In this document: one piece after another, positions 36,913-45,701 of the stretch | How the letters are laid out: the number at the start of each line of letters is the position of its first letter | Position numbering within the stretch: the first letter of the stretch is position 1 | Origin: Acidobacteriota bacterium | GTDB lineage: Bacteria; Actinomycetota; AC-67 | Reading direction: 5' to 3' | Length of the DNA stretch: 64,000 bases | NCBI GenBank assembly: GCA_016208485.1 | Contig: JACQXY010000008.1 | Location: 1-64,000 of the forward strand | The notes under the pieces: model-generated | The model's input: the letters and a program-made list of their open reading frames with translations, nothing else | Told to the model about the DNA's origin: nothing | Databases searched by the model: none | Translations under genes and position numbers: made by a program

Positions 36913-38031
36913 GTGCGGGGGCGAACGGTCAAGGTGCCGTGGCAGGGACGGAACGTCGAAGCGTACGTTCCTCCGCTCGTCTCACGCCTCGCGCCGGCAC
37001 TCACACCACGCACGATCCGCCAAACGGAGCGAGCCGCGGCGGCCGTCGTCCGTCTGGGCGACAGGGAGGCCGCCGGGCTGGGGCCGGCCGCGCGTCTTCT
37101 CTTGCGGTCCGAAGGTCTCGCGTCCAGCTTCATCGAGGGTGTGCGAGCGAGCGTCGCCGACGTCGCCGTCGCCGAGGCGGACGAGGCGATCGGTGGCGCG
37201 CCCGGCTGGGTCGCGGACAATCTCGCCGCGGTCGGTGAGGCGCTCGGAGACCGGGGGCCGCTGACGGCCGGCGCCCTCAAGAGATGGCACAGGCGCCTGA
37301 TGCGCAACAGCGGCTTGGAACCCAACCTCATCGGGCGGTGGCGCGACCGTCAGGGCTGGATCGGCGGCGCGAGCCCGCTCGTGGCCGCCTACGTTCCGCC
37401 GCCCGCCGAGAGAATCGACCGCCTGATGTCGGATCTCATCGCCTTCGCCGGACGCGAAGACCTGGACCCGATCACGCTCGCGGCGGTCCTGCACGCTCAG
37501 TTCGAGACCATCCATCCTTTCGCGGACGGCAACGGACGCGTCGGCCGGATCCTCATCGCATGGACGCTCAAGCGACGGATGCGCGTGCCGGTTCCTCCCC
37601 CCGTGTCGGTGCAGTTCGCGCGAGACATCGGCGGCTATCTCTCGGGCCTGACGATGTACCGGCGAGGGGCGATCGACCGGTGGGTCGGCTGGTTTGCCGG
37701 AGAGGTGGAGCGCGCGGCGGCGGTGAGCGGAGGGACCCTGGAGTCGGTTGAGGAGCTCCGCGCGGATTGGCGCCGCCGGCTGGCCGACGTCCGGCGCGAC
37801 GCGGCCGCGGTGAGGATCGTGGATCACTTGATCGAGCATCCCGTGATGAATGCCGGAGTCGTCGCAGGCCTGCTCCACGTCAGCGAGCAAGCGGGCCGAG
37901 CGGCCCTGAACCTGCTCGGCGCCAGGGGCATCGTCTCGGAGGTCCGGATCCAGCCCGCCGAGCGGGTTCGCCCGGGACGGCCGCACCGTTGGTGGGTCGC
38001 CGGGGAGCTGCTCGGCCTTCTCGGACGGTGA
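36913..38031 (+). CDS. Fic family protein with N-terminal inhibitory motif
   Basis: 372 residues. Fic motif HPFADGNGRVGR at 201-212 with catalytic His201; Fic_N region upstream with SSFIEG (71-76), matching the [S/T]xxxE[G/N] auto-inhibitory helix of class II Fic proteins. The C-terminal 70 residues contain a winged-helix DNA-binding domain (VMNAGVVAGLLHVSEQAGRAAL). The protein would transfer AMP to a target and may regulate its own gene. GTG 36913 with AAAGGAAG upstream is preferred to a frame starting at 36763. Confidence 0.88.
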   Translation: MRGRTVKVPWQGRNVEAYVPPLVSRLAPALTPRTIRQTERAAAAVVRLGDREAAGLGPAARLLLRSEGLASSFIEGVRASVADVAVAEADEAIGGAPGWVADNLAAVGEALGDRGPLTAGALKRWHRRLMRNSGLEPNLIGRWRDRQGWIGGASPLVAAYVPPPAERIDRLMSDLIAFAGREDLDPITLAAVLHAQFETIHPFADGNGRVGRILIAWTLKRRMRVPVPPPVSVQFARDIGGYLSGLTMYRRGAIDRWVGWFAGEVERAAAVSGGTLESVEELRADWRRRLADVRRDAAAVRIVDHLIEHPVMNAGVVAGLLHVSEQAGRAALNLLGARGIVSEVRIQPAERVRPGRPHRWWVAGELLGLLGR

Positions 38032-38088
38032 GGCGGGAGGTGCCTGCGGAGCGACCCCGCACCGGCCGCCGCCCCGCGCGCGGCGCGC

Positions 38089-39222
38089 TCAGATCGGCGT
38101 GCCGTGCGCCGCGATGCGCTCGAGGTCCAGCTCGACTCCGAGCCCGGGCGCTTGGGGAAGCGCGACGCAACCGTCGGGGTCGAGGCCGATCGGGCTCGCG
38201 AGCATCGCGTCGCGCGCCTCGGGGACCCAGCCGGGCGGGTCGTAGGGGTACTCGAGCAGCCCGCCCGGCGCGGCCGCGAGCACGTGGAGGTTCGCCGCCA
38301 GCCCGAGCCCGTTCGACCAGGTGTGCGGCGCGAAGCCGATCCGGGCCGCGCGCGCGAGCGTCGCGATCTCGAGCGCCCCGGAGATGCCGCCGGTGAACGT
38401 CGCGTCGGGCTGGATGATGTCCACCGCCCCCCGCTCGATCATCTCGCGGCAGGGCCAGACGTCGCCGGCAAGCTCGCCGCCGGCGATCGGGGTGGTCGTG
38501 GCCGCGCGCAGCGCCTGGTAGCCGTCGAAGTCGAACTGGTCGAGCGGCTCCTCCAGCCAGGCGACTCCGAGCTCGACGTAGGCGCGCGCCGTGGCGAGCG
38601 CGCGCTCGAAGTCCCAGCGCGGGCCGTCGCCGAAGACGTCCACCCGCCAGCCCTGGTTGGCGTCGGCCGCGATACCGATCCCGCCGCCGACCGCGTCGCG
38701 CACGGCGCGAACCTCCGCGACGTCCTCGGCAACGGTCGCATGGCGCGGGCGGAGCTTGACCGCCTTGAAGCCGCGCTCGACCGCGGCGAGCGCGTCCTCG
38801 GCCCGCCGGCCCGGGTCGCGCAGCTCGCCGAACGAGGCATAGGCGGGGACGCGGTCGCAGGATCCTCCGAGGTACCGGTAGAGCGGCAGCCCGGCCGCCT
38901 TCGCCGCAAGATCGTAGATCGCGGTCTCGACGAACCAGACCCGCAGCCCGAGCACGCGCACCGCGCTCTCGAGGAGCGGCCGGATCTCGGCCGGCCGGGT
39001 GGGGTCGCGCCCGGTGAGGAAGGCGCGCATCAGGTTCACCGGTCCGCGCGCCTCGTCGGCGAAGGCGATCCAGCCCGCGTACCCTTCGAGTCCCTCGTCG
39101 GTTGCCAGGCGGTAGATCACGCAGGAGTTGGCCCGGCTCGCGAGCCCCGGCACCCAAGACGGCGAGAACGGCGCCGGCAGCGGGAAGTGACAGATCCAGG
39201 CGTCGATGCGCTCGATCTTCAT
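38089..39222 (-). CDS. Mandelate racemase/muconate lactonising enzyme family (enolase superfamily)
   Basis: 377 residues. N-terminal capping domain, then a barrel with KAVKLRP (base Lys, KxR), metal ligands Asp in IAADANQGW, Glu in WLEEPLDQ and Glu in IAGGELAGD, and a second base in FAPHTWSNGLG. The KxR plus His pattern fits the acid-sugar dehydratase/racemase group. Substrate unknown; the adjacent genes give no pathway. ATG 39222 gives the standard MKIERIDAW start. Confidence 0.9.
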   Translation of the reverse strand: MKIERIDAWICHFPLPAPFSPSWVPGLASRANSCVIYRLATDEGLEGYAGWIAFADEARGPVNLMRAFLTGRDPTRPAEIRPLLESAVRVLGLRVWFVETAIYDLAAKAAGLPLYRYLGGSCDRVPAYASFGELRDPGRRAEDALAAVERGFKAVKLRPRHATVAEDVAEVRAVRDAVGGGIGIAADANQGWRVDVFGDGPRWDFERALATARAYVELGVAWLEEPLDQFDFDGYQALRAATTTPIAGGELAGDVWPCREMIERGAVDIIQPDATFTGGISGALEIATLARAARIGFAPHTWSNGLGLAANLHVLAAAPGGLLEYPYDPPGWVPEARDAMLASPIGLDPDGCVALPQAPGLGVELDLERIAAHGTPI

Positions 39223-39232
39223 GGCTGCCGGC

Positions 39233-39952
39233 TCAGACGCCGGCTGGTCGCGGCGGCTGCGGGGGAGGCGGGGTGAGGCCAAAGGCCGAAGGCAGCGGGA
39301 CGCCGAGCCCCCGCAGGATCGCGTCCTCCATCGCGAGGTCATCCTCGAAGTGGCCGTTGCCGTCCATCATCATGGCGTAGCGCCACCAGATCGTGAACAG
39401 CCCGAAGGTTATCACCGACAGGACGCAGTAGGCCGCGGTGCTCCGGTCGGGCACCGGGCTTCGGCGCTGCGGCACCGAGACCGGGTAGCCGAGCCGGGTC
39501 ATGACCCACTCGGCGTTGGCGAAGTACGCCGACTCCCACTGGTCGTAGAAGCGGAGATCCTTGTTGAGGAAGTGGTTGATGTAGCCACCGACGATGCCGA
39601 AGACCAGGCGGAGGATCGTCCATAGGATCGGCTCGCGCATGTTCCTGCGTTCGAAGGCCTCCATCTCCGCGTGGACGCGCGAGAGGTTGTCGAGGCCGCC
39701 TGCGACCTCCGCCCTGCGCCCGAGCGACTCCGCACGCTGGTTGAGGGTGTGCCAAAGGTAGGACTGGACGGCGAGGCGGCGCCGGATGTGCTCCTGGCGC
39801 CGCTGCACCAGGCGGTACGTTGCGTAGTGGGCGTAGATGCCGAAGGTGAGGATCGTCCAGCCGATGTAGGTCCCCCAGTCGAAGCGGTAGTCGGTGGTCT
39901 CCCGCCGGGCGGCCTCGGCCGCGAGGAGCTGGTCGTAGCTGAGCTGGCTCAT
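39233..39952 (-). CDS. DUF4234-like membrane protein with duplicated unit
   Basis: 239 residues. Two similar hydrophobic units, WTILTFGIYAHYATYRLVQRR near 31-51 and SVITFGLFTIWWRYAMMMD near 180-200, each followed by a charged stretch with HI/HF. They are separated by helices around 110-130. This duplicated TFG(I/L) pattern resembles DUF4234. The C-terminus is Pro-rich (LTPPPPQPPRP). It starts ATG 39952 and ends 10 bases before the enolase-superfamily gene on the same strand. Function unknown. Confidence 0.65.
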   Translation of the reverse strand: MSQLSYDQLLAAEAARRETTDYRFDWGTYIGWTILTFGIYAHYATYRLVQRRQEHIRRRLAVQSYLWHTLNQRAESLGRRAEVAGGLDNLSRVHAEMEAFERRNMREPILWTILRLVFGIVGGYINHFLNKDLRFYDQWESAYFANAEWVMTRLGYPVSVPQRRSPVPDRSTAAYCVLSVITFGLFTIWWRYAMMMDGNGHFEDDLAMEDAILRGLGVPLPSAFGLTPPPPQPPRPAGV

Positions 39953-40044
39953 CCCGTCCGGTAGCCTCGGCCCTAGGGGCGCGCGTGTCAAGCAACAGGG
40001 CAGGCGCGCCGGCAGTGAAGGGCGCCGGCGAGTCGCGCCGGGGA

Positions 40045-40464
40045 TCAGGCGTCGGCCGGCAGGATCGTGAAGGCTCGGCCGCGGATGGGCCGGACGGCGC
40101 GGAAGTGGCGCTCGTCCAAGGTGAGGAGCCGCGTCGTGTGGTGGCGGGCGGCGAGCACGACGAGCGACGCGTCGGCGAGCCCCAGCCCGAGGTCGCGGTA
40201 CCTGCCGACGATCCGCGCAGCCGCTTCCACGTCGTCGGGTCCGAAGGGATCGAGTTGGTAGGCGCCCTCGACCACCTCGGCGAGCAGCGCCGACTCCGCG
40301 TCGGCCCCGACTCGCGTCGCCAGCAGGAAGTCCATCTCGGCGAGAACGAAGGGGGAGAGGATGAAGGGGCCCGGGTCTGCCTCGAGAGCTTCTCTCGCGG
40401 CCGAGTGCATGCGCTGCCCGGCGTCGATTGCGGCGAGGAGGCCGCTCGTGTCGAGGACGATCAC
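40045..40464 (-). CDS. vapC: VapC family PIN-domain toxin (module 2)
   Basis: 139 residues with PIN acidic residues in VIVLDTSGLLAAID, LAEMDFLLATR, LGLADASLVVLAA and LTLDERHF. The GTG start at 40464 overlaps the vapB2 stop (GTGA). RNase toxin. Confidence 0.9.
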   Translation of the reverse strand: MIVLDTSGLLAAIDAGQRMHSAAREALEADPGPFILSPFVLAEMDFLLATRVGADAESALLAEVVEGAYQLDPFGPDDVEAAARIVGRYRDLGLGLADASLVVLAARHHTTRLLTLDERHFRAVRPIRGRAFTILPADA

Positions 40465-40682
40465 TCGCCGAAGCCCACCAGCGCCTCGTCCACCCTCTCG
40501 GCGAGGGTCGCCTCCCCGCTCGACGAGAACAGGGGCAGGCGCGGGCGGTTCGGTCGCTGGTTCTCGACGAGACGGGCGACGGCCTCTCGGATCAGGTCCG
40601 CCTCGGTCCGTCCCCGGCGCCGCGCGAGCCGTGACAGTCCGCGCTTCAGCTCCTCCTGCAGGTACACGGTGGTCTTGACCAT
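40461..40682 (-). CDS. vapB: Ribbon-helix-helix antitoxin (module 2)
   Basis: 73 residues: KTTVYLQEELKRGLSRLAR is a ribbon-helix-helix start, followed by RTEADLIREAVARLV and an acidic tail. ATG 40682. A near-palindrome overlaps the promoter (40687-40712). Confidence 0.88.
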   Translation of the reverse strand: MVKTTVYLQEELKRGLSRLARRRGRTEADLIREAVARLVENQRPNRPRLPLFSSSGEATLAERVDEALVGFGE

Positions 40683-40686
40683 GGAC

Positions 40687-40712
40687 GTATGGTACCACCT
40701 ATAGTGCCATAC
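40687..40712. promoter_or_regulatory. Operator-like inverted repeat before vapBC2
   Basis: Arms GTATGG (40687-40692) and CCATAC (40707-40712) are exact inverse repeats, with partial symmetry inwards, enclosing the minus-strand TATAGG that could be the -10. It fits autoregulation by a VapBC complex. Confidence 0.5.
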
Positions 40713-40727
40713 GCGCGGGGAGTCTTC

Positions 40728-41651
40728 TCAGCGGCCCTGGGTCTCGAGCCAGCGCTCGGCGTCGATCGCCGCGGCGCAGCCGCTGCCGGCGGCGGTGATG
40801 GCCTGCCGGTAGATCCGGTCCACGGCGTCGCCGCAGGCGAAGACTCCCTCGACCGAGGTCGCGGTCGTCGGGTGGCGGACCTCGATGTAGCCGCCTGAGT
40901 CGAGGTCGAGCTGCCCGCGGAACAGGCCGGTCGTCGGCTGGTGGCCGATCGCGACGAAGAGGCCACCGGTCGCAAGCTCGGTCGTCTCCTCGGTCCGGAC
41001 GTTGCGCAGGAGCAGCCGGTCGACGGCGCCTTCGCCCCGGACCTCCTCGATGACCGAGTCCCAGATGACATCGATCTTCGGGTTCGCAAGCGCGCGCGCG
41101 GCCATTATCTTGGAGGCGCGCAGGCGGTCCCGCCGGTGCACGATCGAGACGTGGGTCGCGAAGCGCGTGAGGAAGATCGCCTCCTCGACCGCGGAGTCGC
41201 CCCCGCCGGCCACCACGAGCGGGACGCCCCGGAAGAAGAAGCCGTCGCAGGTCGCGCAGGTCGAGACACCGCGGCCGAGATGTTCGCGCTCCCCGGGAGC
41301 CCCGAGCATGCGTGCGGTCGCCCCGGTCGCGACGATGAGCACGGAGGCCTCGTGGGTCGCCTCGCCGACCTCGACGACGAACGGCCGGCGGGAGAGGTCG
41401 ACGCGGGTGGCGTCGGCGGTGACGAACTTCGCTCCGAAACGCGCGGCCTGCGCGCGGATCTTCTCCATCAGCTCCGGACCGTGGATCCCGTCGGGGAAAC
41501 CGGGGAAGTTCTCGATCTCGGTCGTGAGCATGAGCTGGCCCATCGGGGCGGCGCCCTCGACGACGAGCGGGTCGAGGGTCGCGCGCGCGGCGTAGAGCGC
41601 CGCGGTGAGCCCCGCGGGCCCCGAGCCGACGATCACGATCTTCTCCGCCAC
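40728..41651 (-). CDS. trxB: Thioredoxin reductase
   Basis: 307 residues, low-molecular-weight type. FAD motif GSGPAGLTAALYAAR at 9-23, redox motif CATC at 132-135, NADPH motif GGGDSAVEEA near 155, and C-terminal GVFACGDAVD for FAD. Reduces TrxA with NADPH. GTG start with AAGGG upstream. Separated from trxA by inserted genes. Confidence 0.96.
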   Translation of the reverse strand: MAEKIVIVGSGPAGLTAALYAARATLDPLVVEGAAPMGQLMLTTEIENFPGFPDGIHGPELMEKIRAQAARFGAKFVTADATRVDLSRRPFVVEVGEATHEASVLIVATGATARMLGAPGEREHLGRGVSTCATCDGFFFRGVPLVVAGGGDSAVEEAIFLTRFATHVSIVHRRDRLRASKIMAARALANPKIDVIWDSVIEEVRGEGAVDRLLLRNVRTEETTELATGGLFVAIGHQPTTGLFRGQLDLDSGGYIEVRHPTTATSVEGVFACGDAVDRIYRQAITAAGSGCAAAIDAERWLETQGR

Positions 41652-42213
41652 GAGATCCCTTCCGCGAGAGGCGCGAGCCGGCGAGAAACGGCAGGGATTC
41701 TAACGCAGGGGAGCCGCCGGACCTTCCCGAGCTCGGTCGATCGGGGGTTCCCCGTGGACGTGCGGCTCCCGCGGGCCTCGTGAATGGTCGGGTAGTCGAG
41801 GCAGCCCCGCTTGGCGAGCATGTAATCCGCGCAGCGATCGGCGTTCACCCGGCGCGGGGATCGAGGCTGAGACAGGTGGCCGTGCGCCGAATCGAGGCGC
41901 CGACCGGCGATGCCTCCCCCTTCAGCACCGCGAGCGCCCCCTGGGCGCCCCACGCCTCCGCCGCTCGATTTCCTGCTCAGCGCTGGCACACTCGCCCGTC
42001 GTGAGTGGCCGCTGTGTAACGGACCCCCGGGATCTCACGATGTGGCCGCGTTCGGGCTGAATGCAGACCCAACTGCGGACCGCGGGTGGCGCGCGACTAG
42101 CGTGCCGGAAGCCGCCCTGCCCGACGGGTTCTAGCCGCGCGCCTCGCGGGTTCGTGACACTGTCACACCCGGGGGGTAGACTTCCAGGTGCACTTCGGAC
42201 CAGGGAGGCGAAG
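41652..42213. other. 562-bp gap upstream of trxB
   Basis: No full gene seen. A minus-strand frame has a protein-like patch (ADRCADYMLAKRGCLDYP, near 41795-41850) that may be a decayed coding fragment. A 13-bp inverted repeat (42154-42166) and a TAGACT box (42177-42182) near the right end probably serve the next small gene. The trxB promoter should be near 41660-41760 but no good hexamers were found. Confidence 0.35.
42154..42166. promoter_or_regulatory. Inverted repeat GTGACA-C-TGTCAC
   Basis: Perfect 6-bp arms around one base, placed 10 bases before a TAGACT -10-like box and 48 bases before the small gene at 42214. Likely an operator for that small gene and the HAD gene. Confidence 0.5.
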
Positions 42214-42396
42214 GTGTCGGGAAGGTCGTCGGGCCGCAAGCAGGATACGCGGGAGCCTACTGCAGCCGTCCGCCCAACCGTTGATTCGATCGTTGCTCAA
42301 CTGGCCGCGCTCACCCGCGAGCCCCAGCGAACGCCAGTCCCCAAGAGCGACACGAGTCCGGCGCCAGAGCCGCAGCGAACCTCGCCACGTCCGTAA
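42214..42396 (+). CDS. Small Pro/Arg-rich protein, 60 residues
   Basis: GTG start with GGAGG five bases upstream. The sequence is mostly disordered (SGRSSGRKQDTREP..., APEPQRTSPRP) with a short helix-like VDSIVAQLAAL. It ends 6 bases before the HAD gene ATG on the same strand. The codon use of this pair is less GC-biased than its neighbours, pointing to transfer. Function unknown. Confidence 0.5.
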   Translation: MSGRSSGRKQDTREPTAAVRPTVDSIVAQLAALTREPQRTPVPKSDTSPAPEPQRTSPRP

Positions 42397-42402
42397 CAGC
42401 CC

Positions 42403-43147
42403 ATGGCCGGCGATCCAGCTATCGCTCTCATCTTCGATTTCGACGACACCCTAGTCCCCGACACAACAACTCTACTGCTCAAGCATTTCGGTGTGGACGC
42501 TGATCACTTCTGGGGCAGTCAGGTCAAGCCGCTTGTGGAGAGCGGCTATGATGCGACGCTGGGTTGGCTCAAGTGTTTTCTCGCTTTGGTGGGCGAAGGA
42601 AGACCCCTGGGTCGCCTTAGCAACGCCGACCTCGAGCGATTTGGCGAAGAGTTGGGTGACCGCACGTACCCAGGCCTTCCGGCCTTCTTTGGAGAGATTC
42701 GCACGACAGCCGAGGCTATCCTCCCGAACGTTCGCGTTGAGTTCTACATCATCTCTGGCGGCCTCCGCCCAGTAGTCACGGGCGTTCCCTTCGTTCGAGA
42801 ACACTTCCGCCACGTGTACGCGTGCGAGTTGGGTGAAGACGATGGTGGTGTGGTTCGGCACATCAAGCGCGCCGTCACCTTTACCGAGAAGACTCGCTAT
42901 GTCTTTGAGATCAACAAAGGGATCCCACCAGGCGAATCGGCGAAGAATCCCTATCTCGTAAACAAGGACGTGAAGCAGGAGCAGCGGCGGGTCCCCCTTG
43001 AGAACATGATCTACGTCGGCGACGGCCTCACGGATGTTCCTTGTATGTCTCTACTTCCCCGAGTACAACAAGGACAAGAACCTGGGAAGAGTCCTCCATC
43101 TCGCAGTCGCCGCGCGCTGTACTGCTATTGCCTCGCGCAGTCAGTAG
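42403..43147 (+). pseudogene. HAD-superfamily phosphatase gene with a +1 frameshift near its 3' end
   Basis: HAD motifs are complete: I FDFDDTLVPD (12-21), II YIISGG near 123, III/IV GDGLTDVPC near 208-216. The reading frame then runs into Arg-rich antisense of the anti-sigma gene. Shifting +1 at the run CTT-CCC-CGA (43054-43062) restores a plausible C-terminus (FPEYNKDKNLGRVLHLAV...) ending at TAG 43145-43147. This may be a sequencing or real indel in the CCCC run, or programmed +1 slippage, since CCC can re-pair on the same run. Codon use is less GC-rich than in neighbours, suggesting acquisition. Confidence 0.65.
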
Positions 43148-43251
43148 CGGCTCGCTCACCCAAGGCACACTCAAGCGGTTCATGCCTGTCGACGACAGGC
43201 TGGTCGCGCTCCCGCCACGCCGTGCCGGCAGGGCGCCTGCCTCCGGGTGGA

Positions 43252-44007
43252 TCAGGAGAGCTTGCGCTGCGCGAAGTAGAGGACCCCGCAGTCGGAGGGC
43301 CGGAGCACCCACAGCTCGACGCGCTCGCTCGAGCCGAAGCCCACGAGATAGGCGGGCTCTCCGTTGAACGAGGCGATCTCATACAGCACGGGGGTGAGGC
43401 CGGAGCCGGCGCCCAGCACGTTCGCAGCGCAGGCCTCGATGCCGGTGCCGGCGGGAGATCCCCCGCGGGCGGCGGAGTGGGGCCCGGTCGCTCCGCCTCC
43501 GGCGGTGTCCTCCGCGGGCGCCCCCGAGAAGACCGGGGCCGCGAGGCCGGGCGGGGCCGCGAGCGCGTCCAGCCGCGCGCCGATCGTGGTTTCGTCGTAG
43601 CTCGCCCCCGAGTCGACGACCGAGAGCATCGCGGATTCCGCCGTGAGCGCCTGCTCGCGCAGCGCCTGCTCGCCGGTCCCCGTCGGGCTCCGCTGCGTGA
43701 TCGCGACCACGGCGACCAGCGCGGCGGCCGCCGCGGCGATCGCCGGGGAGAAGCGCGCGATTCCGCGCGCGGCCGCTCCGCCACGTCGCGCCCGGAAGAC
43801 GGCATCGCGCAGCGCGCGCGAGTCCAGGTCGGACGGCTGGGGCCGCTCGAGCAGGGCGAGATCGGCCGCGGTCGCGCGCAGCGCGTCCAGGACGAGCCGG
43901 CACGACCGGCAGGTCGCGAGGTGCGCCTCCAGGGTCGCGCGCGCGGCCGCCTCCAGCTCTCCGTCGATGTAGAGGGAGAGCTGCTCGAGCTGCTCGTGGG
44001 CGTTCAT
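43252..44007 (-). CDS. Anti-sigma factor with zinc-binding N-terminus
   Basis: 251 residues. ZAS domain with HLATCRSCRLV (HxxxCxxC), then one transmembrane helix (about 87-104) and an extracytoplasmic domain with two Cys (EACAANVL and PSDCGVL). It would hold the ECF sigma factor encoded upstream, releasing it on an envelope signal. It begins 9 bases after the sigma stop. Corresponds in position to RsmA of mycobacteria. Confidence 0.88.
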   Translation of the reverse strand: MNAHEQLEQLSLYIDGELEAAARATLEAHLATCRSCRLVLDALRATAADLALLERPQPSDLDSRALRDAVFRARRGGAAARGIARFSPAIAAAAAALVAVVAITQRSPTGTGEQALREQALTAESAMLSVVDSGASYDETTIGARLDALAAPPGLAAPVFSGAPAEDTAGGGATGPHSAARGGSPAGTGIEACAANVLGAGSGLTPVLYEIASFNGEPAYLVGFGSSERVELWVLRPSDCGVLYFAQRKLS

Positions 44008-44016
44008 GTCGTCTCC

Positions 44017-44637
44017 CTACGTTAGAGGGCTCCCCTCCTCTCCTGGTTCCGATCTGTCGAGGTACCCGAGCATTCCGGCAAGCTCCAGGCGCGCCCGATG
44101 GATCCGGCTCTTCACCGTTCCGAGAGGGATGCCCAGGACGCCGGCGATCTCGGAGTAGCCGAGCTGCTCGAGATCGTGCAGGACGATGGTGGCCCGGTGG
44201 TCGGGGGAGAGGCGAGCCAGGGCCGCGCGCACGGCCCCGGCGCGCTCGGCGCGCTCGGCGCTCTCCTCCGGGCCGGGGCCGGGATCGGGCCGGTCGCAGA
44301 CGTCATCGAGCGCGCGGGTCTCGCGCCGGCCGCGCCGCCGCAGCAGGTCGAGCGACGCGTTCACCGCGATCCGGTGCAGCCACGTCGAGAGCCTCGCGTC
44401 GGCGCGGAACGCGCGCAGGCCTCGCATCGCCGACACGAACGTCTCCTGCGCCACGTCCCGCGCGTCCTCGGGCTCGCCGCACATCCGGAGCGCCACCGCC
44501 CACACCTGGCGTTCGTAGCGGGCCACGATCTCGCCGAACGCGTGCGGATCGCCGGCGAGGTGGCGCGCGACTAGAGCGGCGTCTTCCGGAGCAGCCCGCG
44601 GAGCCGTCTCCCCGCGCGCCTCCGATACCCCGGTCAC
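44017..44637 (-). CDS. ECF sigma factor (SigM-like position)
   Basis: 206 residues. Sigma region 2 (RDVAQETFVSAMRGLRAFR...LSTWLHRIAVNASLD) and region 4 (LGYSEIAGVLGIPLGTVKSRIHRAR). GTG 44637 overlaps the alanine racemase stop (GTGA). With the anti-sigma gene and trxB downstream, the order is that of sigM-rsmA-trxB2 in mycobacteria, suggesting a role in envelope or redox stress. Confidence 0.93.
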   Translation of the reverse strand: MTGVSEARGETAPRAAPEDAALVARHLAGDPHAFGEIVARYERQVWAVALRMCGEPEDARDVAQETFVSAMRGLRAFRADARLSTWLHRIAVNASLDLLRRRGRRETRALDDVCDRPDPGPGPEESAERAERAGAVRAALARLSPDHRATIVLHDLEQLGYSEIAGVLGIPLGTVKSRIHRARLELAGMLGYLDRSEPGEEGSPLT

Positions 44638-45701
44638 GAGTACACCCGCTCGATCGAGGCACTCACGAGGAGCCGGCGCGCGGGGATGCGCGCGACCGCT
44701 CCCACCGCGACCTCATCGAGGCCCTCCAGGGAGACCGTCACGGCCTGCATGGCGATCCGGCCGACGACCGGCGCGCGGCGGGACCCGAAGAAGACGGCGC
44801 GCCCCGACTCCCTGCGCCCGAGCGCCACCGCCGCGGCCCGTCCTCCGAGCCGCAGGGCGCCGCGGAGCGTCTCCGTACGGGCGAGCGGCTCGACCCCGAA
44901 CCCGTCGGCGTAGCCGACGGGGAGCGTGGCGACCCGGGTCGGCCGGGGCGCCCGCCACTCCCCTCCGTACCCGACCGCCGCGCCGGCCGGCAGGCGACGA
45001 ACCGAGACCGCGCGCGCTAGCCACCCGAACGTGTCCCTCAGCGGGAACGGCACATGCGCGCCGGGCGGGTTCTGCCCGTAGAGGAGCGTGCCGATCCGGA
45101 CGAGATCGAGGCGCGCGCCGGGCAGCGCGAGCATCGCGGCGGAGTTGGCGGCGTGGAAGAGGCACTTGATGCTGGCGTCGCGTACCGCCTCGCGCACGGC
45201 GACGAAGCGCGCGAGCTGCCGGGGGCCGTCCGGCCCCGCGGCTCCGGCGAAGTGGGTCCAGACCGCTTCCAGGGTGGCGTGCTCGGCGATGCGGCGCGCG
45301 GCCTCGACCGCCTCCTCCGGGCGCACGCCGAACCTGCCCATGCCGGTGTCGACCTTGAGGTGTGCGCGCGCGTTCCGCGGGAGCCGCTCGATCTCCTCGA
45401 CCGCGCAGACCGCGAAGGCGCAACCGAGCTTGACCGCCGCGGCCGGGTCCGGGGGCGGGGTGAGGAGGAGGAGCGGCGCGTCCACTCCCGAGTCCCGCAG
45501 CGTGCGCGCCTCCTCGATCCGCGTGACGGCGAGCATCGCGGCGCCGGCCCGGGCGAACGTCTCGGCGACCGGGACGAGGCCGTGGCCGTATGCGTTCGCC
45601 TTGACGACGGCGCAGACCGGGACCCCGGCGTGCTCCCTCGCCGCGCGCAGGTTCCCCTCCAGCGCGCCGAGCGATACCTCGACCCAGGTGGTCGGATCCA
45701 T
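44634..45701 (-). CDS. alr: Alanine racemase
   Basis: 355 residues. PLP lysine Lys34 in AVVKANAYGHG; second catalytic Tyr in AVGYGGEWRAP; substrate-region LDLVRIGTLLYG. Makes D-alanine for peptidoglycan. Start ATG 45701 overlaps the FemX stop (TGATG) and its end overlaps the sigma gene, so wall precursor synthesis and the sigma factor are in one operon. Confidence 0.94.
   Translation of the reverse strand: MDPTTWVEVSLGALEGNLRAAREHAGVPVCAVVKANAYGHGLVPVAETFARAGAAMLAVTRIEEARTLRDSGVDAPLLLLTPPPDPAAAVKLGCAFAVCAVEEIERLPRNARAHLKVDTGMGRFGVRPEEAVEAARRIAEHATLEAVWTHFAGAAGPDGPRQLARFVAVREAVRDASIKCLFHAANSAAMLALPGARLDLVRIGTLLYGQNPPGAHVPFPLRDTFGWLARAVSVRRLPAGAAVGYGGEWRAPRPTRVATLPVGYADGFGVEPLARTETLRGALRLGGRAAAVALGRRESGRAVFFGSRRAPVVGRIAMQAVTVSLEGLDEVAVGAVARIPARRLLVSASIERVYS

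Noticed and set aside
43148-44025. Continuation of the HAD frame to 44025
   Set aside because: This part is antisense to the anti-sigma gene and lacks protein character; a +1 shift gives a natural end at 43147.
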